Source of the DNA: Spirometra erinaceieuropaei
Lineage: Eukaryota > Platyhelminthes > Cestoda > Diphyllobothriidea > Diphyllobothriidae
Assembly (NCBI GenBank): GCA_902702965.1
Contig: CACRXP010001169.1
Span: forward strand, 62,914-126,913
DNA: 64,000 bases
Direction: 5' to 3'
Numbering within the stretch: the first letter of the stretch is position 1; the number at the start of each line of letters is the position of its first letter. Positions 55,501 to 62,847 of this stretch are shown one piece after another. The notes under the pieces were generated by a model. That model was not told where the DNA came from, did not search any database, and worked only from the letters and a program-made list of their open reading frames with translations. Both the position numbers and the translations under genes were made by a program.

Positions 55501-58008
55501 CCGATGTTTCAGTCCGGGGTAGAACTAAATGGTCAGTTCAAGGGGTGACTGAGAGAGTTCTTGGATTCGCTCGGCAGCAGCAGGATGACTGATTCACCTC
55601 AAAAAGCTTACATTTGTCTGCGCTGACCGCTTGAGAATTTATTCTACCAAACGTGACCACAAAGTCGACCGAATGGATTGGAGTAGCGATTTTCTTGTTG
55701 CAGTCCTCAAGCGTCGGCGATACAAGAAAACTTTACCAATTCATTCACCTGGTTAGCGGTAGATATCCGGCACTAACAGATTCTACTCGTGAGGTCAATC
55801 GCGCATTTATTGCTGATAACTCCGAAAAGGTCGAGAGCTGGCGTGATCACTTCAAACACCTTTTAAGCTAGTATAACCAATCAATCATGCCCCCTATTCT
55901 CTGCGGCAGTTTTGCCATTCATCATCATCGTCATTAAAGCTGTGAAAACCAAAACCTTCTGGATTTGCATCCTCAATTAGGAGGCACGTCTCGTGGTTGG
56001 TGGCTATCAGCCTGAAGCGCACAGTCTCAAACATCCCGAGGTCATGTTGTTGACAGATAAATACCGTACGGACGTCGTCTGACGTGGTTTAGATACGTTC
56101 TTCGTTGCCCCCCCCCCCACAAGTTCAGTTGGTCGACTGAAAAATTGACCTAAAGAAGTCTGTAATGACATGGACATGATTCTTGGACCTTCGGTACTCG
56201 ACCTGCGTAGCTATAGAGAGGGATAGATCGCTCCAGACTAGCATATATGAAGAAGTAGTGGCCGTGACACGATCGAGGGTGGTTAGATCCGGCAGCCTTT
56301 CTACCCAACATGCATTGCATCACCCTCAGCACCCGATAATCTGCACATATTCGTGTTCCCTATTACCCGCCATCTGCTTATTCGTCCCTTAGAGGTTTCC
56401 AGATATCCCCATCAAGAACCGGGGGCTAAGCCGATTTCAGATGAGATCACACGCACGAACTGAGGTGGCAACAGGTCGCCTTTTATCCGTGTCACACGCA
56501 TTGGTAGCTCAATAGGGAGAAAGTATACTTTAGTTATTCAGACCTCGTATTATGGAGAGATATTTTGGATTGACTGTCATCTGTCGGCTGACAGATTTTC
56601 TATTCACGAGATTTGGCGCACCGTGATATATCAAAGACAATCTCTCTCTTCTCAGACATTGTGGTAAGAGCGGGCCTGTCAAGTGGGAATGAGATCTGAC
56701 GCATTGGTTGAGGTGGCATCAAGCGGCCGCCTTTCGCACGTTTATTAAGTTTGGTACAAAACCGCTGGAAGTTGGAAGGACTACGTGCTGCCACAATCAA
56801 AAGCAACTGGGAAGAGTGCGTCCGTATATGTAATGATGAGTTGCAGCCGCACAAACTGTACGTCTTGCCGTTTAGTGGTTAACTTACCCTGTGAGACGTG
56901 AAACCACACGGTCACTTTGTCAAAGGTCACTAAGTGGTGGGACGGTAGTCTTCTTCCCAATTTAAACAAAGTGGTGGGTTAAAAAACTCTAGACAAGTCG
57001 GAAGGGAAAGGACGTACAGATCACTTACCCTGTGATTCTTTTCCGGTCGAAATTGGCCGACAGAGATAATCCAGGGTTTCCTAGCCTCAACCGGGGTTTT
57101 CTTCTCAGCCAGACTTTCTACCGGGCAGGGTGGATAAAGCAAGAATGGTGAACAGCCCCACATGCGGCTAATGTGATTCCTTGTCCACGAAGAGTTAACA
57201 GCTGCCAGTGCACAATTTGGCCTCGATCCGGTCCAACAGTAGGCCATTTTAAAAAGACGATAATATGCCAGTTTGGCAGAAGTAAGAAACTTGTTGCGGC
57301 GAATTCTCTCCGAGTTGTTGTACGCGGTGCCCTCACTCGTCAGGCCCGAAAGACCCTGCTCCCGCACTCGAATCTCCATGTCAGAAGATATTGTGGGAAA
57401 GTGGACGTAGGCACCGCAAAAGGAGCCGGCCAGCCATGCGAAGACTGGCATCGTGAATGAGAATCCTGTCGTGTCAAGGAAGATATCCGGTGGCCGGCGA
57501 AAGACCGCCTCTAGGGCGGCGATAACCGAGCCTAGTGCCTGACCGGCAAGGGTGAAGTGGGGATACCGGGCGGGGCGAAGCAGAGGCTCCGTAACCAATG
57601 GTACGAATTGGATCCTTGAGGCTGCCTTCAACTGTAGAACATCTATTCCGAAAACGGATTGCACGCGGCGAAAGACAGTTACTGGGGCAGTCAAACATTC
57701 CTTATCATTCGTGTAGATGAAAATGAATACGTTGGGAAAACTAGAAGAAACGGAAAGAGGATCAGGCGATAAGACAAAGGGGAGAGATACCGCTGGAGTA
57801 TGGCTGAGATGCCAGTCCATAAGACTCTTTCGCCACCGCCTCCAGAATTGCAGTATGGATGGAAAAATGCCAGAAGAACACAATTTTTGTAAATCCTGTG
57901 CTCATCAGAAATCCTTTTTCGGAGTGAAATCCGTTTAGCAATGAGAAAAACGACCAAGGAAATCGCGATGATAGTCGTCAAAACCCATAGGACGAAGAGG
58001 ACAGCCAT
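43191..58008 (-). CDS. ALG11: ALG11 alpha-1,2-mannosyltransferase, four exons
   Basis: Exons 58008-57791, 57740-57029, 46040-45773 and 43507-43191 join with GT/AG borders into 1515 nt, 504 codons plus stop, with no break. Human ALG11 is 492 residues. An N-terminal membrane anchor (about 3-24) is followed by AFFHPYCNSGGGGERVLW (about 47-64), YPHFTLAGQALGS (132-144), GAYVHFPTISSDM (182-194), VNSSWTRNHI (254-263), ISVGQFRPEKNH (298-309) and the GT4-type EX7E motif EHFGIGIVE (E395, E403). ALG11 uses GDP-mannose to add the fourth and fifth mannoses to the dolichol-linked N-glycan precursor on the cytosolic face of the ER. Key family motifs are intact, so the gene is probably functional. Intron 1 is only 50 bp, intron 2 about 11 kb and intron 3 about 2.3 kb. 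The last two are filled with retroelements. Confidence 0.95.
44100..44480 (-). pseudogene. Penelope-like element (family 2), endonuclease fragment
   Basis: The minus strand translates to VVYKIPCSSCDAVYFGQTGE, then STRIHERHLAVKRRDHLSLV, TGHKLAWENTRIVGACP, GHEFL followed by a stop, and ACINRHIDLDATYK. This is the same GIY-YIG type as at 2430-2708, distinct from family 1. The stop replaces the codon before the conserved AMHSDE block. ALG11 intron 3. Confidence 0.75.
44630..45480 (-). pseudogene. Penelope-like element (family 1), 5'-truncated
   Basis: The minus strand has the family 1 3' UTR (44630-44760), then the endonuclease C-terminal half RRGDASSQVAFHSMGPGHIF, NRVNRELLESWFSGPQSIN (44883-45173). 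Upstream is the GIY-YIG start with a stop in the CSCGQ motif (third position of the cysteine pair reads TGA), and a decayed linker to about 45470. It lies in ALG11 intron 3. Confidence 0.8.
45773..46040 (-). CDS. ALG11: ALG11 exon 3
   Basis: Acceptor TTTTTGTGCAG, donor GTAAGT. It encodes LQILAFARFIKTLS, LILVGGSRDDADAVRVEKL and ends in EHFGI plus one base. Confidence 0.93.
46149..46810 (-). pseudogene. Penelope-like element (family 1), strongly decayed
   Basis: The minus strand retains a 3' UTR piece (GATACGGGTGATTCACGCAT on the plus strand), a C-terminal frame (RVIITPTSNTGDAI), WSRKQDDHVGETGRLLRT from the YIG half, and little else. Deletions removed most of the endonuclease. It ends about 110 bp from the ALG11 exon 3 acceptor. 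Confidence 0.65.
46950..47760. mobile_element. Foldback element, old diverged copy
   Basis: Blocks of the family can be followed: TCGATGCCCTTAAAAACCC, the centre, then a right arm with ACTTAAGCAGTATTTGTC and an end near CTTCATGAGTTACGTCGCAT. It is much more diverged than its neighbours. Confidence 0.55.
47779..48772. mobile_element. Foldback element, full-length copy (994 bp)
   Basis: Termini CAGTAGGTGGGTTAACCCAT (left) and its near-exact inverse GAGTTAACCCACCTACTG (right). The arms of about 380 bp carry TTAATTAAGT(A/G)G, TATAATTCTATAA and CATGGAAAACATGCG-type blocks, with an asymmetric centre of about 230 bp. Non-coding. ALG11 intron 2. Confidence 0.85.
48969..50350. mobile_element. 1.38-kb near-perfect palindrome with a 994-bp foldback core
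   Basis: The core at 49163-50156 starts CAGTGAGTGACCGATCTCAT and ends with its inverse. It is exactly centred in a larger palindrome. The outer arms (48969-49162 and 50157-50350) are inverted copies of each other with about three mismatches in 194 bp by eye. The outer arms begin AGTAGGCACGTGGCCTCGTG. The centre of symmetry lies at about 49659-49660 for both core and outer arms. Mirror-image frames at 48858-49160 and 50159-50356 are a by-product of the palindrome and are not genes. Confidence 0.85.
50351..50555. mobile_element. Foldback element, right-end fragment
   Basis: Starts within the right arm (ACTTAAGTAGTCATTATTAA) immediately after the outer palindrome and ends TGAGTTAGCCCACCTACTG near 50550. 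Confidence 0.75.
50565..50770 (+). repeat. Dispersed repeat family A, copy 8
   Basis: AAAATCCTGGTCAAGGGGTG, a CACCTAGGTGCGGGTGCCAG block, then CGTTGCGTATGTCCACAAGT and CACACGGTGGACATCGTCGG in family order. Confidence 0.6.
51115..51970 (-). pseudogene. Penelope-like element (family 1), best endonuclease copy
   Basis: One continuous minus-strand frame of 159 codons (51967-51488) covers the linker (ELPYVKNVSEAVGRLLAPLG, HRPEATISRQVMKPKG) and the whole GIY-YIG core (SGVVYRIWCSCGQSNYVGEV, GRQLRTRMAEHAATVRRND, FDEAEILARGDNRVSRELLE, SWFT). A short deletion after WFT changes the last residues. The 3' UTR runs to 51115 with the shared end (AAGACACGATCACTGGGACA). The RT domain is absent, so the copy is 5'-truncated and cannot move by itself. 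Confidence 0.88.
51975..52205 (+). repeat. Penelope-like family 1 3' end, inverted to its neighbour
   Basis: Plus-strand 3' end sequence (CAATCCCTGATGAGGG, ATTCATAGGTATGCGGTAGC, CCCGTATCTGCTTTTGTCTC, AATAAAGCTCTTGTCCCAGT). It directly follows the 5' side of the minus-strand copy at 51115-51970, so the two share an inverted arrangement. Confidence 0.8.
52210..53520. other. ALG11 intron 2, no recognised feature
   Basis: About 1.3 kb with short frames only and a G-run near 53323. Confidence 0.4.
53530..54235 (+). pseudogene. RTE-like LINE, 5'-truncated 3' part
   Basis: Starts within the RT at DSCQLEEVSSFKYLGARLLP and continues through ARWVFSSLRKCLRNRRDLS, RVYRASVRSVLLYSCECWAL, TILRVKFTDFISNETVRAG, RRLRWFGHVLRRPPQELS, a G-run frameshift region at about 54015, FKTWLYTVRQDMEVILGPSA and the 3' UTR GGAGAGGTACAGTTCGTGAC to about 54235. 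It is nearly continuous in one frame and so appears young. The same tail with a 120-bp deletion ends the 28-kb copy. Confidence 0.88.
54240..54925. other. ALG11 intron 2, no recognised feature
   Basis: Short frames without motifs between the LINE end and the tandem repeat. Confidence 0.4.
54930..55635. repeat. Imperfect tandem repeat, two units of about 310 and 390 bp
   Basis: Unit 1 (54930-55242) and unit 2 (55243-55635) share TATTGAGCTTAYCTGACCAA, AAATATCTTC, then ACTGAGAGRGTTCTTGRATT, GATGACTGATTCRYCTCAAA and a TTTGTCTG..CTGACCG block. Unit 2 has an insert of about 100 bp in the middle. Confidence 0.7.
55640..56310 (+). pseudogene. RTE-like LINE with internal deletion
   Basis: Left part: a pre-RT frame (55653-55871) with SVGDTRKLYQFIHLVSGRYP, NRAFIADNSEKVESWRDHFK. 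Right part: a decayed 3' end at 56070-56300 with DMDMILGPSVLDLRSYREG and the GACACGATCGAGG terminal block. The RT palm between them is missing. Confidence 0.65.
56320..57020. other. ALG11 intron 2 proximal part, no recognised feature
   Basis: Short frames only. An ACTTACCCTGTG motif at about 56880 (minus-strand donor-like) resembles the true exon 2 donor at 57023, but no supported exon precedes it. Confidence 0.4.
57029..57740 (-). CDS. ALG11: ALG11 exon 2
   Basis: 712 nt encoding residues 73-310, from FPNVFIFIYTND to SVGQFRPEKNHR. Donor GTAAGT. Confidence 0.95.
57741..57790 (-). other. ALG11: ALG11 intron 1 (50 bp)
   Basis: Starts GTATCTCTCC and ends TTTCTTCTAG with a pyrimidine-rich 3' half. 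Removing it restores the ALG11 frame across ILQ-R-FPNVFIFIY. Reading through it gives a different frame, which is why a single exon cannot be proposed. Confidence 0.85.
57791..58008 (-). CDS. ALG11: ALG11 exon 1
   Basis: Starts MAVLFVLWVLTTIIAISLVV, a membrane anchor, and ends two bases into an arginine codon at a GTATCT donor. Confidence 0.9.
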
Positions 58009-58330
58009 AAGGGTATTTCTGAAGGCGTGTGTACAAACGTACCTGGATGATTAGATATATGGTAAGGGAAGGAAATAACACAGCGAAAAGGGATAAAGGT
58101 AGGACACTTGAGCTGCGAAAGGAGTACGAGTTTACTTCGAAGCGCTAACGCTGCTTGATATGAACGTTTAGTGATAACTACCAAAATGCTCTGCGAAAGA
58201 GTAGAATAAGCCGCGGCCAGGTAAATGGACGTAAGACGGGGCTACGATTTTTTTAGCGAAAGGGATAGCCAGAAAGAGTCATAAGGGTTCCGAATAACTT
58301 AAAAAACAACAACTCCAACATACTAAATTC
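58009..58330 (-). promoter_or_regulatory. ALG11: ALG11 upstream region
   Basis: About 300 bp before the ALG11 start codon with no transposon. It is the likely promoter and 5' UTR by position; no core element was identified. Confidence 0.3.
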
Positions 58331-58337
58331 ACTTAGC

Positions 58338-58565
58338 CTCACTGCGAAAACCTCGGTGGCCTCGGAGGGATTCGAACTCACGGTAGAAATGTGATTTAAC
58401 ACATGGCTCCAGGTCAGGACCACGTGGCTCAGGTGGTTAAGGCGCTGGCTGGAGAAAAAGTTATGTCTTTTCTACCGCGTGTTCGAATCCCACAGAGGTG
58501 ACCGAGTTTTTCACGATTTGGTCGACAGATTACTAAAATCTGTCAAAACACCGATTAATTAGGCA
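58338..58565. repeat. tRNA-like SINE (family S2), inverted pair
   Basis: Plus-strand part at about 58420-58565: GACCACGTGGCTCAGGTGG (A-box-like), TTAAGGCGCTGGC, then GTGTTCGAATCCCAC (B box) and a CCGAGTTTTTCACGATTTGG tail. To the left, at about 58340-58395, the same B-box region lies in reverse (GAGGGATTCGAACTCACGG on the plus strand, with CGAAAACCTCGGTGGCC as its inverted tail). The long anticodon-side loop and poor arm pairing argue against a working tRNA gene. Confidence 0.65.
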
Positions 58566-58569
58566 AGCC

Positions 58570-58865
58570 TGGTAGCCATTCGGCGCTCGATATTGATTGC
58601 CCAGAAAATCCTGCTTTGGCACTCAGCTTACTGCACCACCATTGGTTGATTCCACACGCTGCAGTAGGCTGAGCGAGTAACTTGACCCAAACGTAATTAA
58701 ATCCACGGCTCCCGGTCAGGCCACGTAGCTCAGGTGGTTAGTGTTGGCTGTCGTGGGCTCAAATCCCACTAAATGCCGACTAGTTTTTTTGAAACTGGGT
58801 CAAACGAACTATTCAAATCTGCCGGAACGCCTGTTAATAACAAAATAAAGTACCATTACTTTACC
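58570..58865 (+). repeat. tRNA-like SINE (family S2), forward copy
   Basis: Contains GGCCACGTAGCTCAGGTGGT, then GTGGGCTCAAATCCCACTAA and a tail with ACTAGTTTTTTTGAAACTG, CTATTCAAATCTGCCG, AACGCCTGTTAATAA. It parallels the tail of the previous copy (TACTAAAATCTGTCAAAACA). The tRNA-like head is shortened. Confidence 0.6.
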
Positions 58866-59093
58866 TGACGTAAGAAAGTCGTGGGTCGAAAACGTCCATA
58901 AGTATTGATAGTTAATTCTGTGACAGGCGGAAACTTCGAAAGAATTTAAATCTGAATAACTGCCCAGGACTCGTGTGTGCGTGCCTTTTCAAGGCAAGCT
59001 AAAAACTTAAGTTTTCACCATCATCTAAGCGGTAAAGTATCCAGCGTCAGTTAATTTATGTTTATCAAATGCAACGCCTGCTAATTCCACTGT

Positions 59094-59638
59094 NNNNNNN
59101 NNNNNNNNNNNNNNNNNNNNNNNNNNNNNNNNNNNNNNNNNNNNNNNNNNNNNNNNNNNNNNNNNNNNNNNNNNNNNNNNNNNNNNNNNNNNNNNNNNNN
59201 NNNNNNNNNNNNNNNNNNNNNNNNNNNNNNNNNNNNNNNNNNNNNNNNNNNNNNNNNNNNNNNNNNNNNNNNNNNNNNNNNNNNNNNNNNNNNNNNNNNN
59301 NNNNNNNNNNNNNNNNNNNNNNNNNNNNNNNNNNNNNNNNNNNNNNNNNNNNNNNNNNNNNNNNNNNNNNNNNNNNNNNNNNNNNNNNNNNNNNNNNNNN
59401 NNNNNNNNNNNNNNNNNNNNNNNNNNNNNNNNNNNNNNNNNNNNNNNNNNNNNNNNNNNNNNNNNNNNNNNNNNNNNNNNNNNNNNNNNNNNNNNNNNNN
59501 NNNNNNNNNNNNNNNNNNNNNNNNNNNNNNNNNNNNNNNNNNNNNNNNNNNNNNNNNNNNNNNNNNNNNNNNNNNNNNNNNNNNNNNNNNNNNNNNNNNN
59601 NNNNNNNNNNNNNNNNNNNNNNNNNNNNNNNNNNNNNN
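59094..59638. other. Assembly gap (545 N)
   Basis: An unbroken run of N. Confidence 0.99.
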
Positions 59639-61740
59639 TAGTGAGATCGTATGAGGGATCGAAAACGGCAGTAGGTACTTACACTATTTTCTCACTACAG
59701 GTAGATCACGTTTATCGGTTAACTACAGGAGCGATCCTCAGGATGGCGAGGCAGAAGAACTTACCGAAAGCACCAGGAGGTCACTTGTTGTCGATATAAA
59801 AATGATGCTAGAGAGGTTGCGAAGATCATCGTCGATGAGGGTGAGATGCAACTGTAATGGTTCCTTGCTGACTGAAGAAGCCACTGGCAAGGTGACGAAT
59901 CAGTGAACTTAGTCGTGATTGTTAAAGTTCGCTAAGGGTTGACACGGGGCCTCGATGATCATCACTACCAATGCGCGTTAGATTCGATCATATATTTCTT
60001 GGCTTACGAGCTCGTTGCATTTCTTATGGCTAGGAACGAGGAGAACGTGAAGACCGAGGAAGCCTTCATTAGGGTGGCAAAATAGGGAAACCCTTCGGGG
60101 TCTTGGTCAAAATGTCGAAAGGACGATAAGGGACGCGAGGTTGATTTTTGCGGACGACAGTATCAGGGCATTTATTAATCAATAGAAACTAAGACGCTTC
60201 CCAAATAATGCGCATGTTGAGATCTGGGTATATTCCATAGACAAGATGTTCTAGGAACTGATGAAACGCAAAATACACAATTTATCAAATACCAGTGTAT
60301 ACTCAGGGATAGAACAACCAATAACTATCATTCGTGTAACCAAACCGAAAGAAAAGTTCATGATTTGCAGCATCTACTAAATGTCTACATTGTCGAACTC
60401 CAAGATCAACCCATTGTCGCCTCTTCTGCCGGGCAAGTAACTGAAGCCTATGAGACCGATCTTCCAGGCCTCGATGATGAAAAGAACAAACAAAGTGTTT
60501 ATGGCTTTTTAGCAGCATTATTGTCATGTACAATGCATCGCAACCATATTCTCGGGCAGAACTGGTAATTTGACTGAACGAACTTAAAAAGGACTCCATT
60601 ATTTTCCGCATTCGGTGGCACCGCGGGGGGGGAGGCCAAGGAAAGTTGCCAGGGATCTTTGCCAACCTTCTCCCAGCAGTATTGCGTTGGTACTAGTTTA
60701 GCAAATATCAAAGTTCCTAAAGCTGCAGGTGAAAATTTTCTCGGAAGAATTTCTTTTAAAGGGATAGGCCCACTTTAATTTCTATTTGTAATACTAACAA
60801 TTAGCTGAGATTTCCGCGCGTTCGTTACAAGATGCGAGTATTGTATTCATGCAGCACTGTAACGATATCATTACGGATGAACGTACAGTCGCGGGCCTAG
60901 TACAGGTTTTTAATGTTAACTGCAATAATTGGACAGTTGGTAAACATTATTTTAGCAGGCTTTTGAGATAAATGGAAAAGGAAAATTGTGATGGCAAGGA
61001 TTTTTTTAAAATTGAATCACCGGGAACTATCATCCAAAGCAACGTGGCGCTTCAAGAGGGAACACAGAAATTTCTGTATCTTTGGAAACTGCTGATGCAG
61101 CTGGTTGGTATTCCGTCCGAGATAAACCAATAAGGCACCTCATCATATCTCCGACGATTAACTGAGCTGGAGATCTTGTTAGGTAAAATGTCGGCCCAAA
61201 ATTTTTGAATTCTATCTTTCTTCTTATAATAAATGTTTATATGAAGAAGATCGCGATGTTGTGTAAACGTCAAGAGAGGTAAAACTGAATGGGGCGTATA
61301 GCCATTGACAGACCTGGAAGTCAGGATGACCTTGTTGATTTTTCTGTTGCAAACTGGTGAGGCTAACTAGAGAGTACTTTAATCTTGGCTACTGTGATTC
61401 TTTCTTTTAGGGAAAGGCCTGCTTAGAGCTTGTCTCCATCATCTTAGACGTCGGTTCTCCTAAGGGTGGAAACTAACATATTTTAAGGAGAACAAACTAA
61501 GATTGCGGGCAAGACGCTTCTGTGGAGCTGCGTACAAATAATCATATCCTACGGTTCTGGCCCGTTCTAACCGCCATAGAGAACGGACATTTTCAGGGTT
61601 GGTTGATAAAATTTCACATTTCGGTAGTATTCGCTTTGTAGTCACGGCCATATGAGTTTGTTCGTCTGCCTTGAATGTCTGACAAAATTTATAAGCATAA
61701 GCCAAAGTAGTCTCCTTTTTGCGATTCAAATCACTCATTC
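59639..61740. other. Intergenic stretch, no recognised gene
   Basis: About 2.1 kb between the gap and the LTR element. The longest frames (minus strand 60303-60665 and 61460-61738) have no motif I recognise. The second starts two bases from the LTR and may be interrupted by it. Confidence 0.4.
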
Positions 61741-62015
61741 TGTTATGTCCCTCTGCACGTACCCGTTAAATATCGTTGGTGCATCGTATCCTACCCGGGC
61801 CGTCAGGACATCATGCCACAAACGCGTGACAAGAGAATGATCAAGGTCATGGCCCCCTGTTCACACCGTCTTTGTGCTGATTGGCCACCCATCAGCCTAT
61901 GACAGTCCCCCTTGCCATATACCCGGCCCTTCCCACAAGCCTCCTCACTTGTGCTGTCTATCGTACTCAGTACACGTCCTATTTCCAATTAGCCTTCTGT
62001 TTTGCATACATAACA
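61741..62015 (+). repeat. 5' LTR of the Gypsy-type element
   Basis: Starts TGTTATG and ends CATAACA, a 7-bp perfect inverted terminal match with the canonical TG...CA ends. It is 275 bp long. The 3' LTR lies outside the window, so identity between LTRs and a target duplication cannot be checked. The five bases before it are CATTC. Confidence 0.75.
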
Positions 62016-62033
62016 TTGGCGACGCAGTCTAAC
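62016..62033 (+). other. Primer binding site
   Basis: TTGGCGACGCAGTCTAAC directly follows the LTR. The TGGCGAC start resembles the arginine-tRNA type primer sites of some Gypsy elements; the tRNA identity is an inference. Confidence 0.5.
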
Positions 62034-62037
62034 GAAC

Positions 62038-62847
62038 ATGTCTTCATTGCTGCCTACACCGCTACCTTTTTGGCCAAAGAACACCCCGAAGCCCTCGAAT
62101 GACTCGTGATTGCAATGGAGGAAGACGTTTGAGGATTATATTGAACTACTCCCGATTTTGTCACCCACGATTGTACTAGACGTCTCATCTAAGTTGAAAC
62201 TCCTCCGGACGAATCTCGGAGAGTTGGGACAACGATATTTTGATCCCCTCAATCTACAAAAGGCTATAGATCTCCAAACAGCCTTCTCAAAACTCGAGTC
62301 AGCGTGGGGAGGAAAGGACAACGTCTTTCTCAGTCGATATCGGTTTTGTCAAATGCGTCAAGAATCCAATCAATGTGTCAGTGATTTTATTACTAATCTG
62401 ACTCTGACCATTCAGGACTGTGGGTATAAAGAGATGAAGGCAGACAACTTCGAGCACGCAATGCTCGTTCAGCAGTTGATCGTCGGTCTGCGCGATGAAA
62501 AAGCTCGGGAAAATCTCTTATCAGAGAAGAAGGATTTGTCATGGGAGAAAGCCTGTGATATTGCCAGTCATCAGGAGCGCGTGCGGCAAAACCTTCAGCA
62601 GCTGAATCAGTCAAACGATGGAGTAATAGCAGCCTTGGAATCGGAAATGGCTGTCTCCCTGGTCAACACTGCTGTGCCTTCACCTAGACAGCGACCCTCA
62701 GCTCCCTCAAAACAATTACTATCCTGCTACCGTTGTGGCCAGCATCATATCCGAAGGTCAGATTGTAGACACCAGAAGACGGTATGCCAGTTTTGCAAGA
62801 AAGTCGGCCACATCGAACGAGTGTTTCTCCAAAAGACGAGCGAATAG
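62038..62847 (+). pseudogene. gag of the Gypsy-type element, with in-frame stop
   Basis: ATG at 62038 opens MSSLLPTPLPFWPKNTPKP and meets TGA at 62107-62109, after which the same frame stays open to 62847. It encodes a capsid-like helical region (YIELLPILSPTIVLDVSSKL, AFSKLESAWGG, FCQMRQESNQCVSDFITNL, VGLRDEKARENLL). A zinc-knuckle region at about 62724-62829 follows: CYRCGQHH..DC, then CQFCKKVGHIERVF. The last position of the second knuckle should be cysteine but reads phenylalanine, and pol continues in the +1 frame from this very place. That is consistent with loss of one GT unit in GAGTGTTTC. Gag packages the element RNA. Confidence 0.85.

Noticed and set aside
56781..56969. Extra ALG11-like exon with a donor-like ACTTACCCTGTG at 56880
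   Set aside because: The encoded sequence has no ALG11 similarity, and exon 2 joins directly to exon 3 in the right phase.
57691..58008. ALG11 exon 1 as a single 105-codon frame continuing to FPFLLVFPTYSFSST
   Set aside because: That end is read from the 50-bp intron. Splicing at GTATCT/TTCTAG restores the conserved ALG11 continuation.
58420..58505. Possible tRNA-Leu gene
   Set aside because: A and B boxes are present, but arm pairing is poor, the loop is long, and a related degenerate copy with the same tail lies 300 bp away, so a SINE is more likely.
61460..61738. 92-codon minus-strand frame beside the LTR as a disrupted host gene
   Set aside because: No recognised motif; adjacency to the LTR alone is not evidence.
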